A stretch of 64,000 nucleotides of DNA. It comes from Bos javanicus (lineage: Eukaryota; Chordata; Mammalia; Artiodactyla; Bovidae). The DNA is taken from contig NW_026894317.1 of the NCBI RefSeq assembly GCF_032452875.1, positions 62,001 to 126,000 on the forward strand, in the 5' to 3' direction. The stretch's first letter is position 1. Every line of letters begins with the position of its first letter. A program made the translations under genes and the position numbers. The notes below the pieces were generated by a model, which did not search any database, was not told where the DNA came from, and saw nothing but the letters and a program-made list of their open reading frames with translations. Below, piece by piece: positions 50,383-62,973 of the stretch.

Positions 50383-51780
50383 CAAACGCCTCAGGAGGCT
50401 TGACTCCCTTGAGTCCACCCAGTGAGCTCCAAGAGATACCCGTCGCGACTCGAGAGCAGAGCGGGGTTCTTTGCTTCCACTCGAGATGAATGCCTGTCTC
50501 CCCGGGTGCGTCTGGAATGCAACCCCGAGATCCCTGTCGCCCCTGGAGAGGAACATTGGCTTCTGGACACAAGCCTAGATGAGGTCTATTGGCCCTGCAG
50601 TCACTCGAGAGCAATCCCCAGCTTTCCTTCGCAACTCGAATGGAAGATTGGACTTGCCTGGGCCAACACAAGAGGCAGCCTGAATTCCCCGTCGTAACTC
50701 GAGAATCCCGCCGTAACTCGAGAAAAACCACGTGGCTCCCCCGTCATCGCAAGATGAAGCCCTTTCCCGCTACAGCGTCTCAGGAGAAGTCCCACGTTAG
50801 GAATTGGAGGTCGAAAGGGCACTTGGCACCCTTGATGCGACCCACAAAGTTCCCCGAAATCCCGGTCTCCCTCGAGAGGAACACTGAGGTTTTCCGGCAC
50901 CCCTTCCTCTGAGCCCTTTCTCCCCTCCTGATCTGGACAGGAGGGTCGACTCCCCTGCTTTGTCTGGAAGGGGTTCCCGACCTTCCGGTCGCACCTCAGG
51001 ATGAGGCCGGTCTCACGAAGACATTCCAGACGTGGCCTCGTGGGTGGTTCCACATTCCGTAGGACCCCGATTTCCCGGTCCCCTCTTGATAAGAACCCGA
51101 TGCCCGGACACCTCTCCGAACTCCACCCTGTGAATGAAGTCAACACGAAGGGGCAGTTTTTCCGTGCATCGTTCGGAAAAACCCCAGGTTCCAAATACAG
51201 CTCGACAAGTGGCCTCTCTCCCCGGGGACATCTCGAGAGGCAAGCGGAGTTCCATGCCTCAACCCAAGACGAGGCCTGACTCTCCTGTCCCCAGTCTGCA
51301 GGGACCCTGCGATCGGAGTCTGAAATCAGAGGTACCCTGCGGTTCCTGCCTCAACTGGAGATGAGGCCCTCTTCCAATGCACCAAACCCAGTGGAGTCCC
51401 GAGAGGCCCCTCCCACCTCCAGTTTCCCTGGCTTCTCAGAGCCACCATGAGAAGCCCCCTGAGGTCACCTGCACAAGTCGAGGGAACCCAGGGTTTCCTG
51501 CCTCAACCCGAGAAAGACCTCGAGAGACCTTCTTCAACACGTCTCGAGGCCAGATTCCCCTACCATGGCTCGGGAGCAATGACGCGCTCCCCTCGCCACT
51601 CGCATGGAGACCCGACTTCCCTGGCGCCCCACGAGAGGCTCACTGACCTCGCCGTCGTACCTCGTGAGAAACCGCACACTGGGGCCGCCGCTCGAGAACA
51701 ACCCCGAGATTCCCCCGTCATCGAGAGATGAGGGCCTTCGTCTCCTGCATGGCCTAGAGACCAATCTCGCGACCTCTCTC
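50383..51780 (+). repeat. Satellite unit 37 (1,398 bp)
   Basis: Tract A is T5C2 (51157-51163) and tract B is C4. Confidence 0.9.
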
Positions 51781-53179
51781 CAAACGCCTCAGGAGGCTTG
51801 ACTCCCTTGAGTCCACCCAGTGAGCTCCAAGAGATACCCGTCGCGACTCGAGAGCAGAGCGGGGTTCTTTGCTTCCACTCGAGATGAATGCCTGTCTCCC
51901 CGGGTGCGTCTGGAATGCAACCCCGAGATCCCTGTCGCCCCTGGAGAGGAACATTGGCTTCTGGACACAAGCCTAGATGAGGTCTATTGGCCCTGCAGTC
52001 ACTCGAGAGCAATCCCCAGCTTTCCTTCGCAACTCGAATGGAAGATTGGACTTGCCTGGGCCAACACAAGAGGCAGCCTGAATTCCCCGTCGTAACTCGA
52101 GAATCCCGCCGTAACTCGAGAAAAACCACGTGGCTCCCCCGTCATCGCAAGATGAAGCCCTTTCCCGCTACAGCGTCTCAGGAGAAGTCCCACGTTAGGA
52201 ATTGGAGGTCGAAAGGGCACTTGGCACCCTTGATGCGACCCACAAAGTTCCCCGAAATCCCGGTCTCCCTCGAGAGGAACACTGAGGTTTTCCGGCACCC
52301 CTTCCTCTGAGCCCTTTCTCCCCTCCTGATCTGGACAGGAGGGTCGACTCCCCTGCTTTGTCTGGAAGGGGTTCCCGACCTTCCGGTCGCACCTCAGGAT
52401 GAGGCCGGTCTCACGAAGACATTCCAGACGTGGCCTCGTGGGTGGTTCCACATTCCGTAGGACCCCGATTTCCCGGTCCCCTCTTGATAAGAACCCGATG
52501 CCCGGACACCTCTCCGAACTCCACCCTGTGAATGAAGTCAACACGAAGGGGCAGTTTTTCCGTGCATCGTTCGGAAAAACCCCAGGTTCCAAATACAGCT
52601 CGACAAGTGGCCTCTCTCCCCGGGGACATCTCGAGAGGCAAGCGGAGTTCCATGCCTCAACCCAAGACGAGGCCTGACTCTCCTGTCCCCAGTCTGCAGG
52701 GACCCTGCGATCGGAGTCTGAAATCAGAGGTACCCTGCGGTTCCTGCCTCAACTGGAGATGAGGCCCTCTTCCAATGCACCAAACCCAGTGGAGTCCCGA
52801 GAGGCCCCTCCCACCTCCAGTTTCCCTGGCTTCTCAGAGCCACCATGAGAAGCCCCCTGAGGTCACCTGCACAAGTCGAGGGAACCCAGGGTTTCCTGCC
52901 TCAACCCGAGAAAGACCTCGAGAGACCTTCTTCAACACGTCTCGAGGCCAGATTCCCCTACCATGGCTCGGGAGCAATGACGCGCTCCCCCTCGCCACTC
53001 GCATGGAGACCCGACTTCCCTGGCGCCCCACGAGAGGCTCACTGACCTCGCCGTCGTACCTCGTGAGAAACCGCACACTGGGGCCGCCGCTCGAGAACAA
53101 CCCCGAGATTCCCCCGTCATCGAGAGATGAGGGCCTTCGTCTCCTGCATGGCCTAGAGACCAATCTCGCGACCTCTCTC
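51781..53179 (+). repeat. Satellite unit 38 (1,399 bp), consensus type
   Basis: Consensus at every diagnostic site; first of the run 38-40. Confidence 0.9.
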
Positions 53180-54578
53180 CAAACGCCTCAGGAGGCTTGA
53201 CTCCCTTGAGTCCACCCAGTGAGCTCCAAGAGATACCCGTCGCGACTCGAGAGCAGAGCGGGGTTCTTTGCTTCCACTCGAGATGAATGCCTGTCTCCCC
53301 GGGTGCGTCTGGAATGCAACCCCGAGATCCCTGTCGCCCCTGGAGAGGAACATTGGCTTCTGGACACAAGCCTAGATGAGGTCTATTGGCCCTGCAGTCA
53401 CTCGAGAGCAATCCCCAGCTTTCCTTCGCAACTCGAATGGAAGATTGGACTTGCCTGGGCCAACACAAGAGGCAGCCTGAATTCCCCGTCGTAACTCGAG
53501 AATCCCGCCGTAACTCGAGAAAAACCACGTGGCTCCCCCGTCATCGCAAGATGAAGCCCTTTCCCGCTACAGCGTCTCAGGAGAAGTCCCACGTTAGGAA
53601 TTGGAGGTCGAAAGGGCACTTGGCACCCTTGATGCGACCCACAAAGTTCCCCGAAATCCCGGTCTCCCTCGAGAGGAACACTGAGGTTTTCCGGCACCCC
53701 TTCCTCTGAGCCCTTTCTCCCCTCCTGATCTGGACAGGAGGGTCGACTCCCCTGCTTTGTCTGGAAGGGGTTCCCGACCTTCCGGTCGCACCTCAGGATG
53801 AGGCCGGTCTCACGAAGACATTCCAGACGTGGCCTCGTGGGTGGTTCCACATTCCGTAGGACCCCGATTTCCCGGTCCCCTCTTGATAAGAACCCGATGC
53901 CCGGACACCTCTCCGAACTCCACCCTGTGAATGAAGTCAACACGAAGGGGCAGTTTTTCCGTGCATCGTTCGGAAAAACCCCAGGTTCCAAATACAGCTC
54001 GACAAGTGGCCTCTCTCCCCGGGGACATCTCGAGAGGCAAGCGGAGTTCCATGCCTCAACCCAAGACGAGGCCTGACTCTCCTGTCCCCAGTCTGCAGGG
54101 ACCCTGCGATCGGAGTCTGAAATCAGAGGTACCCTGCGGTTCCTGCCTCAACTGGAGATGAGGCCCTCTTCCAATGCACCAAACCCAGTGGAGTCCCGAG
54201 AGGCCCCTCCCACCTCCAGTTTCCCTGGCTTCTCAGAGCCACCATGAGAAGCCCCCTGAGGTCACCTGCACAAGTCGAGGGAACCCAGGGTTTCCTGCCT
54301 CAACCCGAGAAAGACCTCGAGAGACCTTCTTCAACACGTCTCGAGGCCAGATTCCCCTACCATGGCTCGGGAGCAATGACGCGCTCCCCCTCGCCACTCG
54401 CATGGAGACCCGACTTCCCTGGCGCCCCACGAGAGGCTCACTGACCTCGCCGTCGTACCTCGTGAGAAACCGCACACTGGGGCCGCCGCTCGAGAACAAC
54501 CCCGAGATTCCCCCGTCATCGAGAGATGAGGGCCTTCGTCTCCTGCATGGCCTAGAGACCAATCTCGCGACCTCTCTC
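53180..54578 (+). repeat. Satellite unit 39 (1,399 bp), consensus type
   Basis: Consensus at every diagnostic site (T5C2, A5, C5). Confidence 0.9.
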
Positions 54579-55977
54579 CAAACGCCTCAGGAGGCTTGAC
54601 TCCCTTGAGTCCACCCAGTGAGCTCCAAGAGATACCCGTCGCGACTCGAGAGCAGAGCGGGGTTCTTTGCTTCCACTCGAGATGAATGCCTGTCTCCCCG
54701 GGTGCGTCTGGAATGCAACCCCGAGATCCCTGTCGCCCCTGGAGAGGAACATTGGCTTCTGGACACAAGCCTAGATGAGGTCTATTGGCCCTGCAGTCAC
54801 TCGAGAGCAATCCCCAGCTTTCCTTCGCAACTCGAATGGAAGATTGGACTTGCCTGGGCCAACACAAGAGGCAGCCTGAATTCCCCGTCGTAACTCGAGA
54901 ATCCCGCCGTAACTCGAGAAAAACCACGTGGCTCCCCCGTCATCGCAAGATGAAGCCCTTTCCCGCTACAGCGTCTCAGGAGAAGTCCCACGTTAGGAAT
55001 TGGAGGTCGAAAGGGCACTTGGCACCCTTGATGCGACCCACAAAGTTCCCCGAAATCCCGGTCTCCCTCGAGAGGAACACTGAGGTTTTCCGGCACCCCT
55101 TCCTCTGAGCCCTTTCTCCCCTCCTGATCTGGACAGGAGGGTCGACTCCCCTGCTTTGTCTGGAAGGGGTTCCCGACCTTCCGGTCGCACCTCAGGATGA
55201 GGCCGGTCTCACGAAGACATTCCAGACGTGGCCTCGTGGGTGGTTCCACATTCCGTAGGACCCCGATTTCCCGGTCCCCTCTTGATAAGAACCCGATGCC
55301 CGGACACCTCTCCGAACTCCACCCTGTGAATGAAGTCAACACGAAGGGGCAGTTTTTCCGTGCATCGTTCGGAAAAACCCCAGGTTCCAAATACAGCTCG
55401 ACAAGTGGCCTCTCTCCCCGGGGACATCTCGAGAGGCAAGCGGAGTTCCATGCCTCAACCCAAGACGAGGCCTGACTCTCCTGTCCCCAGTCTGCAGGGA
55501 CCCTGCGATCGGAGTCTGAAATCAGAGGTACCCTGCGGTTCCTGCCTCAACTGGAGATGAGGCCCTCTTCCAATGCACCAAACCCAGTGGAGTCCCGAGA
55601 GGCCCCTCCCACCTCCAGTTTCCCTGGCTTCTCAGAGCCACCATGAGAAGCCCCCTGAGGTCACCTGCACAAGTCGAGGGAACCCAGGGTTTCCTGCCTC
55701 AACCCGAGAAAGACCTCGAGAGACCTTCTTCAACACGTCTCGAGGCCAGATTCCCCTACCATGGCTCGGGAGCAATGACGCGCTCCCCCTCGCCACTCGC
55801 ATGGAGACCCGACTTCCCTGGCGCCCCACGAGAGGCTCACTGACCTCGCCGTCGTACCTCGTGAGAAACCGCACACTGGGGCCGCCGCTCGAGAACAACC
55901 CCGAGATTCCCCCGTCATCGAGAGATGAGGGCCTTCGTCTCCTGCATGGCCTAGAGACCAATCTCGCGACCTCTCTC
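54579..55977 (+). repeat. Satellite unit 40 (1,399 bp), consensus type
   Basis: Consensus at every diagnostic site; last of the run 38-40. Confidence 0.9.
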
Positions 55978-57376
55978 CAAACGCCTCAGGAGGCTTGACT
56001 CCCTTGAGTCCACCCAGTGAGCTCCAAGAGATACCCGTCGCGACTCGAGAGCAGAGCGGGGTTCTTTGCTTCCACTCGAGATGAATGCCTGTCTCCCCGG
56101 GTGCGTCTGGAATGCAACCCCGAGATCCCTGTCGCCCCTGGAGAGGAACATTGGCTTCTGGACACAAGCCTAGATGAGGTCTATTGGCCCTGCAGTCACT
56201 CGAGAGCAATCCCCAGCTTTCCTTCGCAACTCGAATGGAAGATTGGACTTGCCTGGGCCAACACAAGAGGCAGCCTGAATTCCCCGTCGTAACTCGAGAA
56301 TCCCGCCGTAACTCGAGAAAAACCACGTGGCTCCCCCGTCATCGCAAGATGAAGCCCTTTCCCGCTACAGCGCCTCAGGAGAAGTCCCACGTTAGGAATT
56401 GGAGGTCGAAAGGGCACTTGGCACCCTTGATGCGACCCACAAAGTTCCCCGAAATCCCGGTCTCCCTCGAGAGGAACACTGAGGTTTTCCGGCACCCCTT
56501 CCTCTGAGCCCTTTCTCCCCTCCTGATCTGGACAGGAGGGTCGACTCCCCTGCTTTGTCTGGAAGGGGTTCCCGACCTTCCGGTCGCACCTCAGGATGAG
56601 GCCGGTCTCACGAAGACATTCCAGACGTGGCCTCGTGGGTGGTTCCACATTCCGTAGGACCCCGATTTCCCGGTCCCCTCTTGATAAGAACCCGATGCCC
56701 GGACACCTCTCCGAACTCCACCCTGTGAATGAAGTCAACACGAAGGGGCAGTTTTTCCCGTGCATCGTTCGGAAAAACCCCAGGTTCCAAATACAGCTCG
56801 ACAAGTGGCCTCTCTCCCCGGGGACATCTCGAGAGGCAAGCGGAGTTCCATGCCTCAACCCAAGACGAGGCCTGACTCTCCTGTCCCCAGTCTGCAGGGA
56901 CCCTGCGATCGGAGTCTGAAATCAGAGGTACCCTGCGGTTCCTGCCTCAACTGGAGATGAGGCCCTCTTCCAATGCACCAAACCCAGTGGAGTCCCGAGA
57001 GGCCCCTCCCACCTCCAGTTTCCCTGGCTTCTCAGAGCCACCATGAGAAGCCCCCTGAGGTCACCTGCACAAGTCGAGGGAACCCAGGGTTTCCTGCCTC
57101 AACCCGAGAAAGACCTCGAGAGACCTTCTTCAACACGTCTCGAGGCCAGATTCCCCTACCATGGCTCGGGAGCAATGACGCGCTCCCCTCGCCACTCGCA
57201 TGGAGACCCGACTTCCCTGGCGCCCCACGAGAGGCTCACTGACCTCGCCGTCGTACCTCGTGAGAAACCGCACACTGGGGCCGCCGCTCGAGAACAACCC
57301 CGAGATTCCCCCGTCATCGAGAGATGAGGGCCTTCGTCTCCTGCATGGCCTAGAGACCAATCTCGCGACCTCTCTC
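55978..57376 (+). repeat. Satellite unit 41 (1,399 bp)
   Basis: It has T>C at 56373, as in units 35, 36 and 42. Tract A is T5C3 (56752-56759) and tract B is C4. Confidence 0.9.
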
Positions 57377-58774
57377 CAAACGCCTCAGGAGGCTTGACTC
57401 CCTTGAGTCCACCCAGTGAGCTCCAAGAGATACCCGTCGCGACTCGAGAGCAGAGCGGGGTTCTTTGCTTCCACTCGAGATGAATGCCTGTCTCCCCGGG
57501 TGCGTCTGGAATGCAACCCCGAGATCCCTGTCGCCCCTGGAGAGGAACATTGGCTTCTGGACACAAGCCTAGATGAGGTCTATTGGCCCTGCAGTCACTC
57601 GAGAGCAATCCCCAGCTTTCCTTCGCAACTCGAATGGAAGATTGGACTTGCCTGGGCCAACACAAGAGGCAGCCTGAATTCCCCGTCGTAACTCGAGAAT
57701 CCCGCCGTAACTCGAGAAAAACCACGTGGCTCCCCCGTCATCGCAAGATGAAGCCCTTTCCCGCTACAGCGCCTCAGGAGAAGTCCCACGTTAGGAATTG
57801 GAGGTCGAAAGGGCACTTGGCACCCTTGATGCGACCCACAAAGTTCCCCGAAATCCCGGTCTCCCTCGAGAGGAACACTGAGGTTTTCCGGCACCCCTTC
57901 CTCTGAGCCCTTTCTCCCCTCCTGATCTGGACAGGAGGGTCGACTCCCCTGCTTTGTCTGGAAGGGGTTCCCGACCTTCCGGTCGCACCTCAGGATGAGG
58001 CCGGTCTCACGAAGACATTCCAGACGTGGCCTCGTGGGTGGTTCCACATTCCGTAGGACCCCGATTTCCCGGTCCCCTCTTGATAAGAACCCGATGCCCG
58101 GACACCTCTCCGAACTCCACCCTGTGAATGAAGTCAACACGAAGGGGCAGTTTTTCCGTGCATCGTTCGGAAAAACCCCAGGTTCCAAATACAGCTCGAC
58201 AAGTGGCCTCTCTCCCCGGGGACATCTCGAGAGGCAAGCGGAGTTCCATGCCTCAACCCAAGACGAGGCCTGACTCTCCTGTCCCCAGTCTGCAGGGACC
58301 CTGCGATCGGAGTCTGAAATCAGAGGTACCCTGCGGTTCCTGCCTCAACTGGAGATGAGGCCCTCTTCCAATGCACCAAACCCAGTGGAGTCCCGAGAGG
58401 CCCCTCCCACCTCCAGTTTCCCTGGCTTCTCAGAGCCACCATGAGAAGCCCCCTGAGGTCACCTGCACAAGTCGAGGGAACCCAGGGTTTCCTGCCTCAA
58501 CCCGAGAAAGACCTCGAGAGACCTTCTTCAACACGTCTCGAGGCCAGATTCCCCTACCATGGCTCGGGAGCAATGACGCGCTCCCCTCGCCACTCGCATG
58601 GAGACCCGACTTCCCTGGCGCCCCACGAGAGGCTCACTGACCTCGCCGTCGTACCTCGTGAGAAACCGCACACTGGGGCCGCCGCTCGAGAACAACCCCG
58701 AGATTCCCCCGTCATCGAGAGATGAGGGCCTTCGTCTCCTGCATGGCCTAGAGACCAATCTCGCGACCTCTCTC
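57377..58774 (+). repeat. Satellite unit 42 (1,398 bp)
   Basis: It has T>C at 57772, as in units 35, 36 and 41. Tract A is T5C2 (58151-58157) and tract B is C4. Confidence 0.9.
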
Positions 58775-60173
58775 CAAACGCCTCAGGAGGCTTGACTCCC
58801 TTGAGTCCACCCAGTGAGCTCCAAGAGATACCCGTCGCGACTCGAGAGCAGAGCGGGGTTCTTTGCTTCCACTCGAGATGAATGCCTGTCTCCCCGGGTG
58901 CGTCTGGAATGCAACCCCGAGATCCCTGTCGCCCCTGGAGAGGAACATTGGCTTCTGGACACAAGCCTAGATGAGGTCTATTGGCCCTGCAGTCACTCGA
59001 GAGCAATCCCCAGCTTTCCTTCGCAACTCGAATGGAAGATTGGACTTGCCTGGGCCAACACAAGAGGCAGCCTGAATTCCCCGTCGTAACTCGAGAATCC
59101 CGCCGTAACTCGAGAAAAACCACGTGGCTCCCCCGTCATCGCAAGATGAAGCCCTTTCCCGCTACAGCGTCTCAGGAGAAGTCCCACGTTAGGAATTGGA
59201 GGTCGAAAGGGCACTTGGCACCCTTGATGCGACCCACAAAGTTCCCCGAAATCCCGGTCTCCCTCGAGAGGAACACTGAGGTTTTCCGGCACCCCTTCCT
59301 CTGAGCCCTTTCTCCCCTCCTGATCTGGACAGGAGGGTCGACTCCCCTGCTTTGTCTGGAAGGGGTTCCCGACCTTCCGGTCGCACCTCAGGATGAGGCC
59401 GGTCTCACGAAGACATTCCAGACGTGGCCTCGTGGGTGGTTCCACATTCCGTAGGACCCCGATTTCCCGGTCCCCTCTTGATAAGAACCCGATGCCCGGA
59501 CACCTCTCCGAACTCCACCCTGTGAATGAAGTCAACACGAAGGGGCAGTTTTTCCGTGCATCGTTCGGAAAAACCCCAGGTTCCAAATACAGCTCGACAA
59601 GTGGCCTCTCTCCCCGGGGACATCTCGAGAGGCAAGCGGAGTTCCATGCCTCAACCCAAGACGAGGCCTGACTCTCCTGTCCCCAGTCTGCAGGGACCCT
59701 GCGATCGGAGTCTGAAATCAGAGGTACCCTGCGGTTCCTGCCTCAACTGGAGATGAGGCCCTCTTCCAATGCACCAAACCCAGTGGAGTCCCGAGAGGCC
59801 CCTCCCACCTCCAGTTTCCCTGGCTTCTCAGAGCCACCATGAGAAGCCCCCTGAGGTCACCTGCACAAGTCGAGGGAACCCAGGGTTTCCTGCCTCAACC
59901 CGAGAAAGACCTCGAGAGACCTTCTTCAACACGTCTCGAGGCCAGATTCCCCTACCATGGCTCGGGAGCAATGACGCGCTCCCCCTCGCCACTCGCATGG
60001 AGACCCGACTTCCCTGGCGCCCCACGAGAGGCTCACTGACCTCGCCGTCGTACCTCGTGAGAAACCGCACACTGGGGCCGCCGCTCGAGAACAACCCCGA
60101 GATTCCCCCGTCATCGAGAGATGAGGGCCTTCGTCTCCTGCATGGCCTAGAGACCAATCTCGCGACCTCTCTC
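58775..60173 (+). repeat. Satellite unit 43 (1,399 bp), consensus type
   Basis: Consensus at every diagnostic site (T5C2, A5, C5). Confidence 0.9.
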
Positions 60174-61572
60174 CAAACGCCTCAGGAGGCTTGACTCCCT
60201 TGAGTCCACCCAGTGAGCTCCAAGAGATACCCGTCGCGACTCGAGAGCAGAGCGGGGTTCTTTGCTTCCACTCGAGATGAATGCCTGTCTCCCCGGGTGC
60301 GTCTGGAATGCAACCCCGAGATCCCTGTCGCCCCTGGAGAGGAACATTGGCTTCTGGACACAAGCCTAGATGAGGTCTATTGGCCCTGCAGTCACTCGAG
60401 AGCAATCCCCAGCTTTCCTTCGCAACTCGAATGGAAGATTGGACTTGCCTGGGCCAACACAAGAGGCAGCCTGAATTCCCCGTCGTAACTCGAGAATCCC
60501 GCCGTAACTCGAGAAAAACCACGTGGCTCCCCCGTCATCGCAAGATGAAGCCCTTTCCCGCTACAGCGTCTCAGGAGAAGTCCCACGTTAGGAATTGGAG
60601 GTCGAAAGGGCACTTGGCACCCTTGATGCGACCCACAAAGTTCCCCGAAATCCCGGTCTCCCTCGAGAGGAACACTGAGGTTTTCCGGCACCCCTTCCTC
60701 TGAGCCCTTTCTCCCCTCCTGATCTGGACAGGAGGGTCGACTCCCCTGCTTTGTCTGGAAGGGGTTCCCGACCTTCCGGTCGCACCTCAGGATGAGGCCG
60801 GTCTCACGAAGACATTCCAGACGTGGCCTCGTGGGTGGTTCCACATTCCGTAGGACCCCGATTTCCCGGTCCCCTCTTGATAAGAACCCGATGCCCGGAC
60901 ACCTCTCCGAACTCCACCCTGTGAATGAAGTCAACACGAAGGGGCAGTTTTTCCGTGCATCGTTCGGAAAAACCCCAGGTTCCAAATACAGCTCGACAAG
61001 TGGCCTCTCTCCCCGGGGACATCTCGAGAGGCAAGCGGAGTTCCATGCCTCAACCCAAGACGAGGCCTGACTCTCCTGTCCCCAGTCTGCAGGGACCCTG
61101 CGATCGGAGTCTGAAATCAGAGGTACCCTGCGGTTCCTGCCTCAACTGGAGATGAGGCCCTCTTCCAATGCACCAAACCCAGTGGAGTCCCGAGAGGCCC
61201 CTCCCACCTCCAGTTTCCCTGGCTTCTCAGAGCCACCATGAGAAGCCCCCTGAGGTCACCTGCACAAGTCGAGGGAACCCAGGGTTTCCTGCCTCAACCC
61301 GAGAAAGACCTCGAGAGACCTTCTTCAACACGTCTCGAGGCCAGATTCCCCTACCATGGCTCGGGAGCAATGACGCGCTCCCCCTCGCCACTCGCATGGA
61401 GACCCGACTTCCCTGGCGCCCCACGAGAGGCTCACTGACCTCGCCGTCGTACCTCGTGAGAAACCGCACACTGGGGCCGCCGCTCGAGAACAACCCCGAG
61501 ATTCCCCCGTCATCGAGAGATGAGGGCCTTCGTCTCCTGCATGGCCTAGAGACCAATCTCGCGACCTCTCTC
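60174..61572 (+). repeat. Satellite unit 44 (1,399 bp), consensus type
   Basis: Consensus at every diagnostic site (T5C2, A5, C5). Confidence 0.9.
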
Positions 61573-62973
61573 CAAACGCCTCAGGAGGCTTGACTCCCTT
61601 GAGTCCACCCAGTGAGCTCCAAGAGATACCCGTCGCGACTCGAGAGCAGAGCGGGGTTCTTTGCTTCCACTCGAGATGAATGCCTGTCTCCCCGGGTGCG
61701 TCTGGAATGCAACCCCGAGATCCCTGTCGCCCCTGGAGAGGAACATTGGCTTCTGGACACAAGCCTAGATGAGGTCTATTGGCCCTGCAGTCACTCGAGA
61801 GCAATCCCCAGCTTTCCTTCGCAACTCGAATGGAAGATTGGACTTGCCTGGGCCAACACAAGAGGCAGCCTGAATTCCCCGTCGTAACTCGAGAATCCCG
61901 CCGTAACTCGAGAAAAACCACGTGGCTCCCCCGTCATCGCAAGATGAAGCCCTTTCCCGCTACAGCGTCTCAGGAGAAGTCCCACGTTAGGAATTGGAGG
62001 TCGAAAGGGCACTTGGCACCCTTGATGCGACCCACAAAGTTCCCCGAAATCCCGGTCTCCCTCGAGAGGAACACTGAGGTTTTCCGGCACCCCTTCCTCT
62101 GAGCCCTTTCTCCCCTCCTGATCTGGACAGGAGGGTCGACTCCCCTGCTTTGTCTGGAAGGGGTTCCCGACCTTCCGGTCGCACCTCAGGATGAGGCCGG
62201 TCTCACGAAGACATTCCAGACGTGGCCTCGTGGGTGGTTCCACATTCCGTAGGACCCCGATTTCCCGGTCCCCTCTTGATAAGAACCCGATGCCCGGACA
62301 CCTCTCCGAACTCCACCCTGTGAATGAAGTCAACACGAAGGGGCAGTTTTTCCCCGTGCATCGTTCGGAAAAACCCCAGGTTCCAAATACAGCTCGACAA
62401 GTGGCCTCTCTCCCCGGGGACATCTCGAGAGGCAAGCGGAGTTCCATGCCTCAACCCAAGACGAGGCCTGACTCTCCTGTCCCCAGTCTGCAGGGACCCT
62501 GCGATCGGAGTCTGAAATCAGAGGTACCCTGCGGTTCCTGCCTCAACTGGAGATGAGGCCCTCTTCCAATGCACCAAACCCAGTGGAGTCCCGAGAGGCC
62601 CCTCCCACCTCCAGTTTCCCTGGCTTCTCAGAGCCACCATGAGAAGCCCCCTGAGGTCACCTGCACAAGTCGAGGGAACCCAGGGTTTCCTGCCTCAACC
62701 CGAGAAAGACCTCGAGAGACCTTCTTCAACACGTCTCGAGGCCAGATTCCCCTACCATGGCTCGGGAGCAATGACGCGCTCCCCCTCGCCACTCGCATGG
62801 AGACCCGACTTCCCTGGCGCCCCACGAGAGGCTCACTGACCTCGCCGTCGTACCTCGTGAGAAACCGCACACTGGGGCCGCCGCTCGAGAACAACCCCGA
62901 GATTCCCCCGTCATCGAGAGATGAGGGCCTTCGTCTCCTGCATGGCCTAGAGACCAATCTCGCGACCTCTCTC
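61573..62973 (+). repeat. Satellite unit 45 (1,401 bp)
   Basis: Tract A is T5C4 (62347-62355) and tract B is C5, as in unit 9. Confidence 0.9.
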
